A stretch of DNA of 9,196 nucleotides from Pampinifervens yunnanense (lineage in GTDB: Bacteria; Aquificota; Aquificia; Aquificales; Aquificaceae). The notes beneath the pieces were generated by a model. It worked only from the letters and a program-made list of their open reading frames with translations. It searched no databases and was not told where the DNA came from. The stretch spans positions 1 to 9,196 of the forward strand of contig JAXSPD010000061.1 in NCBI GenBank assembly GCA_037926845.1. Reading direction: 5' to 3'. A program made the translations under genes and the position numbers. Of the stretch, positions 1 through 6,489 are shown piece after piece (positions within the stretch are counted from its first letter, which is position 1; the number at the start of each line of letters is the position of its first letter).

Positions 1-165
1 CTCGTTGTAGACTATGCACATCCTACAGGCACCGATTATCCTCAGGCGAGGATGGTAGCAAAAGTATGGGATGCTTATACCAAGGTCAAGCAAGCTTTGA
101 AGTAGAGGCTTTTTCTTGTCTACCTCATACTCCACACCATCTACAAATATCCTTACCTTTTCCAT
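1..165 (-). CDS. nuoG: NADH-quinone oxidoreductase subunit G (NuoG-type), N-terminal 55 residues, cut by window edge
   Basis: Read on the minus strand, an ATG at 165-163 opens a frame that stays open to base 1. The 55 residues look like the [2Fe-2S] ferredoxin-like N-terminus of complex I subunit G: a beta-strand start (VRIFVDGVEYEV, 4-15), then IPYFCYHPRL (32-41) and GACRMC (45-50). Cys36, Cys47 and Cys50 fit the first three cluster ligands; the fourth would lie beyond the edge. FCYHPRL is typical of NuoG rather than of HoxU or HndD, although those relatives share the fold. In the family, this subunit carries electrons through Fe-S clusters in the peripheral arm of the respiratory complex at the membrane. 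TAAGGAG, which includes the stop codon of the upstream regulator gene, gives a good ribosome binding site, and only 10 nt separate the genes, so co-transcription and translational coupling are likely. The family call is firm; the exact complex is less so. Confidence 0.85.
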   Translation of the reverse strand, partial: MEKVRIFVDGVEYEVDKKKPLLQSLLDLGISIPYFCYHPRLRIIGACRMCIVYNE

Positions 166-175
166 AGCACACTCC

Positions 176-751
176 TTAGATTTTCAATTTTACTGGAGTT
201 CCTCTTTTCATGAGCTTTTCAATACCCTCCACCGCCTCATCAAAACTCGCCACTATTCCTCCAAAGCCCTTAGCAAACTTCTCCGCATCTTCCTTGTTTG
301 CAAAGGCTATGGCGGATGGAGAGCAACATGGCATGGCGGAAGAGCCTATTACATACCATGCGGAGAAACAACTCAAAGGTCTGCAGTTTATAAAGTCCCA
401 AGTCATACAGGACTCAATATCCTCTTCCCTTAGGCTTTTGTATAGCAAAAGCCCGCAGTGAGCACAACAAGCCCTTACAAACTTGCCTCTCTTCATTCTG
501 TATGTAAACTCAAGCCTTTTTTCTATGGGTTTGGTGCAATAGGCACAGGAAGGGACGGTTTCTTCTATGACCTCTCCTGCCTCTTCTCTTAGGAGCAGTT
601 CTCCATGTTTTCTTACAATCCTGCCCTCCTTCTCCAGCTCCCTCACATCCCTGTAGATGGTCATAAGGGATACGCCAAAGTGCTGGGCAAGAGCCTTTAC
701 GCTCCTGTATCCCTGTGGTATGAGCTCTATTATTTTTTCCTTTCGGTCCAT
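176..751 (-). CDS. DeoR-type HTH regulator fused to a NosL/TRASH-like cysteine-rich domain
   Basis: A 191-residue protein. Residues 16-44 form a DeoR/HTH_11-like helix-turn-helix (SVKALAQHFGVSLMTIYRDV, then RELEKEGRI). A linker leads to a cysteine-rich half: CAYC (69-72), CCAHC (95-99), Cys115, Cys123, Cys128 and CC at 142-143. The arrangement CxxC...FVRACCxxC resembles TRASH/NosL metal-binding folds, and the tail (AWYVIGSSAMP, FANKEDAEKFAKGFGG, ASFDEA) matches the C-terminal part of NosL, the copper chaperone of nitrous oxide reductase. With no signal peptide and an HTH, it is probably a cytoplasmic metal- or thiol-responsive transcription factor; copper is an inference. I chose the ATG at 751. 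A TTG at 778 would add nine residues but has no Shine-Dalgarno and overlaps pyrB. The gene directly precedes nuoG and diverges from pyrB across 20 bp. Confidence 0.75.
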   Translation of the reverse strand: MDRKEKIIELIPQGYRSVKALAQHFGVSLMTIYRDVRELEKEGRIVRKHGELLLREEAGEVIEETVPSCAYCTKPIEKRLEFTYRMKRGKFVRACCAHCGLLLYKSLREEDIESCMTWDFINCRPLSCFSAWYVIGSSAMPCCSPSAIAFANKEDAEKFAKGFGGIVASFDEAVEGIEKLMKRGTPVKLKI

Positions 752-771
752 GTTAAAATTATATTCCTGAA
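752..771. promoter_or_regulatory. Overlapping divergent -10 elements between the HTH-NosL gene and pyrB
   Basis: Only 20 bp separate the two start codons. The minus strand reads TATAAT at 763-758, and the plus strand reads TATATT at 760-765 on nearly the same bases. Each lies 6-7 bp from its start codon, so transcription would begin at or next to the ATG. Neither gene has a well-placed Shine-Dalgarno, which agrees with leaderless mRNAs. No convincing -35 box is seen on either side, so the call is tentative. Confidence 0.35.
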
Positions 772-1659
772 ATGCCAAAACATCTAATATCTGTGAGAGA
801 CCTCAGCAAAGAGGATATAGACCTTTTGAGGCATCTCTCAAACAGGTTCAGGGACGGAGAAAGAGAAACTCTTGAAGGTGATGTTGCTTTGTTTTTTCTT
901 GAAAGCTCTACAAGGACTCGCTTATCCTTTGAGAAGGCTTGTAGGCTTTTGGGGCTTAGAACCTATTACGCAGGCAGGGGAGAAAGCTCAATAGAAAAGG
1001 GAGAAAGTCTAAGAGATACCATAAAAACTCTTCAAGCTCTTGGTTTTAGAGCCTTGGTGCTTAGAGTTCCCTTTGTTCTCTTTCCCTACGAAGGCTACAA
1101 GGGGGAGGAAATAAGCCTCATAAATGCGGGCGATGGGACACATCAACATCCTACACAAGGGCTAATTGACCTCTTTACCGCCATAGAGGTTTTTGGTTCT
1201 TTGGAAAACCTAAAGGTGTTATACATCGGAGACATACTCCATAGCAGAGTTTTCCGTTCTGGTGCATACCTTTTTAGTCTTTACGGTGCTAAGGTTGGAG
1301 TTTGTGGACCCAAAACTCTTATTCCTTCAGACCTTTCTCCCTTTGGAGTGGAGCAGGTTTTTGATAGTGTGGATGAGGCTATTGAGTGGGCGGACTTATG
1401 CATATGGCTAAGACTACAAGAAGAAAGGTTTACAGAAAGCTACATTCCAAGTAAAGAAAGCTACTTTCTCCAGTTTGGTCTAACAAAGGAGAGATACAAA
1501 AGGCTAAAGGGCTACTTTATGCACCCAGGACCTGTAAACCTCTATGTGGATGTGGATGCGGAGGTGGTTTATCTGGACAAGTCCTTGGTTCTAAAGCAGG
1601 TGGAAATGGGTCTATACGTAAGGATGGCGGTTTTATACTGGGCTTTAAAGGATGGCTAA
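772..1659 (+). CDS. pyrB: Aspartate carbamoyltransferase catalytic chain
   Basis: A 295-residue protein that should join carbamoyl phosphate and L-aspartate into N-carbamoylaspartate, the committed step of pyrimidine synthesis, in the cytoplasm. The carbamoyl-phosphate loop is ESSTRTR (44-50). The mobile-loop lysine is probably Lys76, in EKGESLRDT. HQHPTQ (124-129), GDILHSRV (153-160), the aspartate-binding RLQ (214-216) and HPGPVN (251-256) follow in the usual order, and the C-terminal QVEMGLYVRMAVL is typical. The length and the HPGPVN form resemble the Bacillus/Aquifex type rather than the E. coli enzyme. No regulatory pyrI is adjacent; Aquifex ATCase is known to associate with dihydroorotase, but no pyrC lies in this window. 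The start at 772 fits family N-termini but has no Shine-Dalgarno. The last 8 nt overlap coaBC. Confidence 0.95.
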   Translation: MPKHLISVRDLSKEDIDLLRHLSNRFRDGERETLEGDVALFFLESSTRTRLSFEKACRLLGLRTYYAGRGESSIEKGESLRDTIKTLQALGFRALVLRVPFVLFPYEGYKGEEISLINAGDGTHQHPTQGLIDLFTAIEVFGSLENLKVLYIGDILHSRVFRSGAYLFSLYGAKVGVCGPKTLIPSDLSPFGVEQVFDSVDEAIEWADLCIWLRLQEERFTESYIPSKESYFLQFGLTKERYKRLKGYFMHPGPVNLYVDVDAEVVYLDKSLVLKQVEMGLYVRMAVLYWALKDG

Positions 1660-2815
1660 GATACTTCTTGGCGTTAGCTCAAGCATTGCCATATATAAGG
1701 CTTGTGAGCTTGTAAGGGAACTCATAAAGTCAGGGCATGAAGTTAGGGTTGTTATGTCTCCCTTTTCTGAGAGGTTCATAAGCAGGCTTACCTTTGAGGC
1801 TCTTTCTGGAAACAAGGCTTATGTGGACTGGGAAGATGACCCTCTTTTACACATAAACCTACCAAGATGGTCTGACCTTTTTGTGATAGCTCCATGCAGT
1901 ATAAACACCCTTTCAAAAATTGCCTTAGGCATAGGAGACAACTTACTTACCACCTGTGCCCTTTCTCATAAGGGAAAACTTCTGCTCGCTCCTGCTGGGA
2001 ATGTGGAGATGTATAAAAATCCAGCGGTGCAGGAGAACATAAAGAGGCTAAGGGAGAGAGGAGTGATACTTGTTGAGCCAGAGGAAGGAAGGCTTATATG
2101 TCAAGAGGAAGGACAAGGAAGGCTTGCGTCCATACAAAGGCTCCTTGATTGGATAGAGTATGCCCTAAGACCTAAGCCCCTTGAAGGCAAAAGGGTGCTA
2201 ATAACCGCGGGTGCTACCAGAGAGTTTATAGACAGGGTGAGGTTTATCTCCAACCTCTCCAGTGGTCTTATGGGCTTCTCTATGGCAAGGGTTTTCAGAT
2301 GGTATGGTGCACAGGTAAAGGTGGTGGCGGGCTTTACCACCGCAGAAAAGCCTCCAGAGGTGGAGCTTATAAATGTGGTGTCCGCAAGGGACATGCTTGA
2401 GGAGGTTCTAAGGCTAAGAGAATGGGCGGATATTATCCTCATGAACGCAGCAGTGGCAGACTACAGACCAGCAGATACCTATGAGGGTAAGCTGAAAAAA
2501 CAGGACAGACTGAGCCTTGAACTTGTGAAAAACCCAGACATACTGGCTGAACTTGGAAGGTCAAAGGGTGAAAAGATACTAATAGGCTTTGCCTTGGAGG
2601 AAAGGGAAAAGCTAGAGGAGAACGCAATTAAAAAACTTCATGAAAAAAACCTTGACCTCATTGTGGCAAACCCGTTGGAGAGCATGGGCTCACAGGCTTA
2701 TGAGAGTAAGCTCTTTTTCAAAAATGGCAGAAAAGTGGAGATAAAAACAAACACAAAGCTGTCCGCCAGCGAGCTAATATTAAGAGAGCTGATAAACTTT
2801 CTCACAAACCACTAA
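1652..2815 (+). CDS. coaBC: Bifunctional phosphopantothenoylcysteine decarboxylase / phosphopantothenate-cysteine ligase
   Basis: A 387-residue two-domain enzyme of coenzyme A synthesis. CoaB couples 4'-phosphopantothenate to cysteine with a nucleotide, and the FMN-dependent CoaC then decarboxylates the product to phosphopantetheine. In the CoaC half (about 1-170) I see GVSSSIAIYKA (7-17), the catalytic-type His67 in HINLPRWSD, APCSINTLSKIALGIGDN (80-97), the substrate loop PAGN (114-117) and Cys150 before GQGR. The loop is usually PAMN, so the Met-to-Gly change is notable. The CoaB half shows ITAGATRE (184-191), FISNLSSG (198-205), NAAVADYRP (265-273) and GKLKKQ (279-284) with the conserved lysine region. 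The start overlaps the pyrB stop by 8 nt, with AAAGG abutting the ATG, so translational coupling is likely. The stop overlaps a converging gene by 14 nt. Confidence 0.95.
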   Translation: MAKILLGVSSSIAIYKACELVRELIKSGHEVRVVMSPFSERFISRLTFEALSGNKAYVDWEDDPLLHINLPRWSDLFVIAPCSINTLSKIALGIGDNLLTTCALSHKGKLLLAPAGNVEMYKNPAVQENIKRLRERGVILVEPEEGRLICQEEGQGRLASIQRLLDWIEYALRPKPLEGKRVLITAGATREFIDRVRFISNLSSGLMGFSMARVFRWYGAQVKVVAGFTTAEKPPEVELINVVSARDMLEEVLRLREWADIILMNAAVADYRPADTYEGKLKKQDRLSLELVKNPDILAELGRSKGEKILIGFALEEREKLEENAIKKLHEKNLDLIVANPLESMGSQAYESKLFFKNGRKVEIKTNTKLSASELILRELINFLTNH

Positions 2816-3344
2816 AAACCTCCTCCACTTCCAGTTCAAAGCCCTCCAAGACCTTAGACTTCACCTTGCCCTTCTCTGTGGCGTATGAAAAAAGCTCATA
2901 GCCATTATCCTTTAGCTCGTAAACCATAATGGTCTTCTCCAGTGGAAACACAAGCCAGTATTCTTTAACTCCATGCTTCTCGTATAGCTTCATTTTATCC
3001 GTGAGGTCTCTTTTAAAAGTTGAAGGCGATACCACCTCCACCACAAGGTCTGGCGAGCCGTATATCTTGTCTCTGACCTTTGAAGGCTCTAAAACATAAA
3101 CTATGTCTGGCTGAAGAACCAAATCCTTAGAGAAAACCACATCTATTGGTGAGGCAACCACATAGCCAGAGCCTTTGCCCTCTGTCCACATGAGTATTCT
3201 GGAGGATATTTTAAGCACCACAAATTGATGTCCAAAACTCGGTGCTGGCATCTCGTATACCTCCCCGTCAATAAGCTCAAGCCGGCTCTCCTCTGGGTAG
3301 AGTTTAAAAAACTCCTCGGTGGTGAGCTTTGTCTTAAACTCCAT
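2802..3344 (-). CDS. Uma2/DUF820 family putative PD-(D/E)XK nuclease, copy A
   Basis: A 180-residue member of the Uma2 (DUF820) family, which has a restriction-endonuclease-like fold; its cellular role is unknown. Visible family signatures are LELIDGEVYEMPAPS (22-36), QPDIVYV (78-84) and PDLVVEVVSPST (98-109), then DKMKLYEKHGVKEYWLV. Asp80, Asp99 and Glu103 are the likely metal-binding acidic residues. It is the last of three tandem paralogs and is closest to copy B at the 3' end. Two ATGs are adjacent; I chose the second (3344-3342) because GGAGG lies 6 nt upstream, giving a TGATG stop/start overlap with copy B. The stop lies inside the 3' end of the converging coaBC, with no room for a terminator between them. 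An antitoxin or a domesticated nuclease are alternatives that the sequence cannot settle. Confidence 0.85.
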   Translation of the reverse strand: MEFKTKLTTEEFFKLYPEESRLELIDGEVYEMPAPSFGHQFVVLKISSRILMWTEGKGSGYVVASPIDVVFSKDLVLQPDIVYVLEPSKVRDKIYGSPDLVVEVVSPSTFKRDLTDKMKLYEKHGVKEYWLVFPLEKTIMVYELKDNGYELFSYATEKGKVKSKVLEGFELEVEEVFSGL

Positions 3345-3886
3345 CATAAGCCTCCAAAAATGTCCTCTACCTCCACCTCAAACCCCTCCAGCACTTTGGA
3401 CCTTACTTTTCCCCTCTCTGTGGCATATGAAAGGAGTTCATAGCCATTATCCTTTAGCTCGTAAACCATAATGGTCTTCTCCAGAGGAAACACAAGCCAA
3501 TACTCTTTTACACCATGCCTCTCATATAACTTCATCTTGTCCGTCAAATCCCGCTTAAAGGTTGAAGGTGATACCACTTCCACCACAAGGTCTGGGGGTA
3601 TGTCAATGTTTTTTCTATTTATAGGAATGTCCCTGACCCAAACTATGTCTGGTTGTAAAACCACATTCTCCGAGAGCACCACATCAACGGGCGACACAAA
3701 AAGGTTTCCAACCTTCTTTTCTTTGACAAAGGTCCTCATGGCGTAGGCGATCCTCATAAGAACCTCTTGGTGAACCAAGCTGGGCGCTGGCATTTCATAA
3801 ACCTCCCCATCAATGAGCTCAAGCCTGCTCTCCTCTGGGTAAAGTCTGAAAAACTCCTCTGCGGTGAGCCTTGTTTTAACTTCCAT
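3344..3886 (-). CDS. Uma2/DUF820 family putative PD-(D/E)XK nuclease, copy B
   Basis: A 180-residue paralog of its two neighbours. The N-terminal LYPEESRLELIDGEVYEMPA (14-33) is the same as in copy A. The segment from PDLVVEVVSPST (98-109) through KEYWLVFPLEKTIMVYEL is identical in copies A and C apart from one Lys/Arg exchange. Residues 37-97 are much more divergent, for example RIAYAMRTFVKEKKVGNLF, yet Asp80, Asp99 and Glu103 are kept, so the protein is probably still functional. A GTG at 3889 could also start it, but the ATG at 3886 has GGAGG at 6 nt spacing and aligns with the other copies. TGATG joins it to copy C. The three genes are probably one transcription unit behind serA. Confidence 0.85.
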   Translation of the reverse strand: MEVKTRLTAEEFFRLYPEESRLELIDGEVYEMPAPSLVHQEVLMRIAYAMRTFVKEKKVGNLFVSPVDVVLSENVVLQPDIVWVRDIPINRKNIDIPPDLVVEVVSPSTFKRDLTDKMKLYERHGVKEYWLVFPLEKTIMVYELKDNGYELLSYATERGKVRSKVLEGFEVEVEDIFGGL

Positions 3887-4422
3887 CACAAGCCTCCAAA
3901 GACCTCTTCTACCTCAAGCTCAAAGCCCTCAAGGACTTTTGACTGGACTTTTCCCCTTTCTGTAGCAGAAGATAAAAGTTCATAACCTTTTTCTGTTAGC
4001 TCGTAGACCATAATGGTTTTTTCCAAAGGAAACACAAGCCAATACTCCTTTACTCCATGCCTTTCGTATAGCTTCATTTTGTCTGTTAGGTCTCTTTTGA
4101 AAGTTGAGGGAGAAACTACCTCCACCACGAGGTCTGGTGCACCGTATATTTTATCCTTTACTTTTGAAAGGTCTGAAAGGTATACTATATCTGGTTGTAA
4201 GACTACATTTTCTGAAAGAACAAGGTCAACTGGTGATACCACTGTTCTATCTTTAGTTTCTGGATGTCTTAATAAAGCAGATAGCATCCTTACTATCACG
4301 AGTTGATGTTTAAAACTCGGTGCAGGCATCTCATAGACCTCCCCGTCAACAAGCTCAAGCCGGCTCTCCTCTGGATAAAGTTTGAAAAATTTCTCAGCGG
4401 TGAGTTTTGTTTTAACCTCCAT
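3886..4422 (-). CDS. Uma2/DUF820 family putative PD-(D/E)XK nuclease, copy C
   Basis: A 178-residue paralog and the first of the triplet in transcription order. It has LELVDGEVYEMPAPS (22-36), QPDIVYL (76-82), and PDLVVEVVSPST (96-107) with DKMKLYERHGVKEYWLV after it. The presumed acidic active-site residues are Asp78, Asp97 and Glu101. The central part is two residues shorter than in A and B and has its own sequence (RMLSALLRHPETKDRTVV). I placed the start at the ATG at 4422 because MEVKTKLTAE aligns with the starts of A and B. An upstream TTG at 4458 would add 12 unalignable residues overlapping serA. No good Shine-Dalgarno precedes it, in contrast to A and B. Only 13 nt separate it from the serA stop, so it probably depends on serA transcription. 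Confidence 0.82.
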   Translation of the reverse strand: MEVKTKLTAEKFFKLYPEESRLELVDGEVYEMPAPSFKHQLVIVRMLSALLRHPETKDRTVVSPVDLVLSENVVLQPDIVYLSDLSKVKDKIYGAPDLVVEVVSPSTFKRDLTDKMKLYERHGVKEYWLVFPLEKTIMVYELTEKGYELLSSATERGKVQSKVLEGFELEVEEVFGGL

Positions 4423-4435
4423 AGGGAAAAATCTA

Positions 4436-6028
4436 CTACACCACCACCTGCTTGGCAAAGAGAATCTGTGGTATTTTCCTAAGTTCCTGCATTACCTCCT
4501 CTGGCACTTGGTCGTCAAGGTTTAGTATGCCCAAGGCTATGCCCCCCTTCTTTTCTCTGCCAAGCCTAAAGCCCGCTATGTTTACGCCTGCATTACCTAA
4601 TATACTACCTATCTTTCCTATAACTCCTGGCACATCTCTGTTTTCAAAGACCAGCATTATACCCTCAGGCTCTACATCCACCCGGTAGCGGTCTATCTGG
4701 AATATCCTTGGTATATGACCCTCAAGCACAGAGCCTGCCACTATTCTCTCCGTGCTGTCCGCCTTGGCTACAACCTTTATATAATGCTTGTAGTCTTCGC
4801 TCTCTTCGGAGGTAAGCTCTTCTACCCTTATGCCCCTGTCCCTTGCCACATAGCTGGCGTTTATGATGTTTACAGGGAAATCCACTATCTCCCTTAGTAT
4901 TCCCATTAGCACAGCAGAGGCTATGGGATGGAAGTGCTGGGCTATGTCCCCACGCACCTCTATGTGAACCTCTCTTATGCCCTCCTCCGCCCATTGGACT
5001 AAGAACCTGCCCATCTTCTCCGCAAGGTCAAGGTGTGGTTTTATCAAAGTTAGCACTGAGAGGTCTGGGAAGGGTGCGTTTACCACATACTCTACCGTTT
5101 GACCTCTTAAGGCTTTTATAACTTGCTGAGCAACTATTACTGCAACATTTTCCTGAGATTCGTAGGTGTTGGCACCTATATGAGGCGAGAGGGAAACATT
5201 GGGAAACTTGGATATTTTTTCTATAAACTCCTTTGGTGGAGGCTCTACAGAGAAAACGTCAAGACCTACGCCCGATAGCTTACCGCTTTCCAAAGCCCAT
5301 ATGAGGTCCTCGTCTTTTACTATTCCACCTCTGGCACAGTTTATAAGAACCGCACCATCTTTCATAATTTCAAACTCTTTCCTGGTTATCATGTTTTTCG
5401 TCTCATGGGTCAAAGGTGCGTGAATAGTGAGGATATCTATCTGACGGAGCATGTCGTGTAGGTTGTCAAAGAGCTTTACGCCAAGCCTATCCGCCTTCTC
5501 TTTGGGAATGTATGGGTCGTAGGCATAAACGGTCATGCCAAAGGCTTTTGCCCTTATGGCAACTTGAGAGCCTATGTTCCCAAGCCCAATGATACCAAGG
5601 GTCTTGCCGTATAGCTCTGTGCCCATGAATTTCTTTCTGTCCCAGCGTCCCTCCACCATGCTGTTGTGGGCTATGTGGGCGTTCCTTATAACACTCAGCA
5701 TATGACAGAGGGTTAGCTCTGTGGCACCGATAGTGTTGGCGCCGGGCGTGTTTATAACCAGTATGCCCCTCATGGAAGCCGACTCTATGTCCACATTGTC
5801 CACGCCTACGCCCGCCCTTCCTATCACCTTGAGTTTTTCCGCCCTCTCTATGAGCTCTTTTGTCACAGGCGTCCGGCTTCTGGTTATTATGCAGTGGTAG
5901 CTTCCCACCACCTCAAGTAGCTCCTCGTAGGATATGTCTGGCTCGTTGTCCACTTCAAAGTCTGGCTCGCGCCTGAGTAGCTCAATGCCCTTCTCGGATA
6001 TAGGGTCGGTGATAAGGATTTTGTACAT
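4436..6028 (-). CDS. serA: D-3-phosphoglycerate dehydrogenase, long form with ACT domain
   Basis: A 530-residue enzyme that oxidises 3-phosphoglycerate to 3-phosphohydroxypyruvate with NAD+, the first step of serine synthesis, in the cytoplasm. The substrate-binding domain includes RAGVGVDNVD (71-80) and NTPGAN (93-98). The Rossmann motif GLGNIG lies at 148-153, with Asp171 as the acidic residue expected for NAD preference. Catalytic Arg233 (CARGG), Glu262 (VEPPP) and His283 (SPHIGAN) are all present. An intervening ASB-like domain covers about 320-450. An ACT domain (FENRDVPGVIGKIGSILGNA, 461-480) closes the protein, as in Bacillus and Mycobacterium enzymes, where it is associated with serine feedback. 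The start has GGAGGT at 6 nt spacing and is well supported. The Uma2 genes follow on the same strand after 13 nt, with no obvious link to serine metabolism. Confidence 0.96.
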   Translation of the reverse strand: MYKILITDPISEKGIELLRREPDFEVDNEPDISYEELLEVVGSYHCIITRSRTPVTKELIERAEKLKVIGRAGVGVDNVDIESASMRGILVINTPGANTIGATELTLCHMLSVIRNAHIAHNSMVEGRWDRKKFMGTELYGKTLGIIGLGNIGSQVAIRAKAFGMTVYAYDPYIPKEKADRLGVKLFDNLHDMLRQIDILTIHAPLTHETKNMITRKEFEIMKDGAVLINCARGGIVKDEDLIWALESGKLSGVGLDVFSVEPPPKEFIEKISKFPNVSLSPHIGANTYESQENVAVIVAQQVIKALRGQTVEYVVNAPFPDLSVLTLIKPHLDLAEKMGRFLVQWAEEGIREVHIEVRGDIAQHFHPIASAVLMGILREIVDFPVNIINASYVARDRGIRVEELTSEESEDYKHYIKVVAKADSTERIVAGSVLEGHIPRIFQIDRYRVDVEPEGIMLVFENRDVPGVIGKIGSILGNAGVNIAGFRLGREKKGGIALGILNLDDQVPEEVMQELRKIPQILFAKQVVV

Positions 6029-6067
6029 CTTAGACCTCCAGCCAAAGGGGTATTATATTAGAATACC
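6029..6067. promoter_or_regulatory. Divergent promoter region between serA and the 136-residue protein gene
   Basis: A 39-bp gap. On the minus strand, TATAAT (6057-6052) lies about 24 bp from the serA ATG, leaving a short leader that contains GGAGGT. On the plus strand, the same AT block reads TATTATATT (6051-6059), 8 bp before the ATG at 6068, which has no Shine-Dalgarno and could therefore be leaderless. No clear -35 boxes are seen. Confidence 0.45.
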
Positions 6068-6478
6068 ATGAAAGTGGACCTCACAAGCCTTTTAAAGAAA
6101 GAAGAGCCCAGTGGATGGACAAAGGAGGACTTTAAAAGACACCTTAGGGACAGCCTTGTGGAGATAATAAGGCTTGAGCTTGAAAATCTCCCAAAAGACC
6201 AGTGGGAGAAGACACTACGCACATGGTCAAGGATATGCTCCTTTGCAGAAGAGCTCAGCAAAAAGGGAGAGGAGGAAAGACAAGACCTATACAAAAGGTT
6301 CAACTTTGACGCTGTTATGGTTCACATAACCGAGAGCCTAATAGAAAAGCTTGCCATTGCCCGCTCTATTGGACTGCTCCATCAGGGTGAAAGCCCACAA
6401 AGGCTCATAAGCCTTGGTCTTGAAATGGCTGAAGGCTCAGAGGAGATAAGTTTCATGAAGTCCTTTTTCAAAGCCTAA
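6068..6478 (+). CDS. Unrecognised small, mostly helical protein
   Basis: I do not recognise this 136-residue protein. It has no signal peptide, no membrane segment, and a single cysteine (Cys57). The composition is rich in Lys, Glu and Leu, with probable long amphipathic helices at about 17-40 (KEDFKRHLRDSLVEIIRLEL), 45-75 and 84-104. The conserved-looking middle is QWEKTLRTWSRICSFAEEL (45-63). It is probably cytoplasmic and could be a helical-bundle partner or adaptor. The frame has lineage-typical codon use and a clean boundary, ending 11 nt before mnmA on the same strand, so co-transcription with mnmA and rlmB is likely and a translation-related role is possible. No Shine-Dalgarno precedes the ATG. 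Confidence 0.7.
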   Translation: MKVDLTSLLKKEEPSGWTKEDFKRHLRDSLVEIIRLELENLPKDQWEKTLRTWSRICSFAEELSKKGEEERQDLYKRFNFDAVMVHITESLIEKLAIARSIGLLHQGESPQRLISLGLEMAEGSEEISFMKSFFKA

Positions 6479-6489
6479 ATTTATCCTCT

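Noticed and set aside
1..105. Plus-strand open frame ending in TAG at 105, seemingly the 3' end of a gene
   Set aside because: Its translation matches no family I recognise, while the opposite strand encodes a convincing NuoG N-terminus with ordered cluster cysteines and a ribosome binding site.
752..778. TTG start at 778 for the HTH-NosL protein
   Set aside because: No Shine-Dalgarno, it overlaps pyrB, and the nine added residues look unlike an HTH N-terminus; the ATG at 751 is simpler.
2802..4422. Mobile element or CRISPR-like repeat as the cause of the repeated sequence
   Set aside because: The repeats are three full coding paralogs with no terminal inverted repeats, transposase, target duplications or spacer pattern.
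4423..4458. TTG start at 4458 for Uma2 copy C
   Set aside because: The 12 extra residues do not align with copies A and B and overlap the serA end; the ATG at 4422 aligns exactly.
4722..4994. Open frames on either strand inside serA, mnmA, coaBC and rlmB
   Set aside because: They are frame shadows of strongly supported enzymes, with low-complexity translations rich in Ser, His or Gly and no family likeness.
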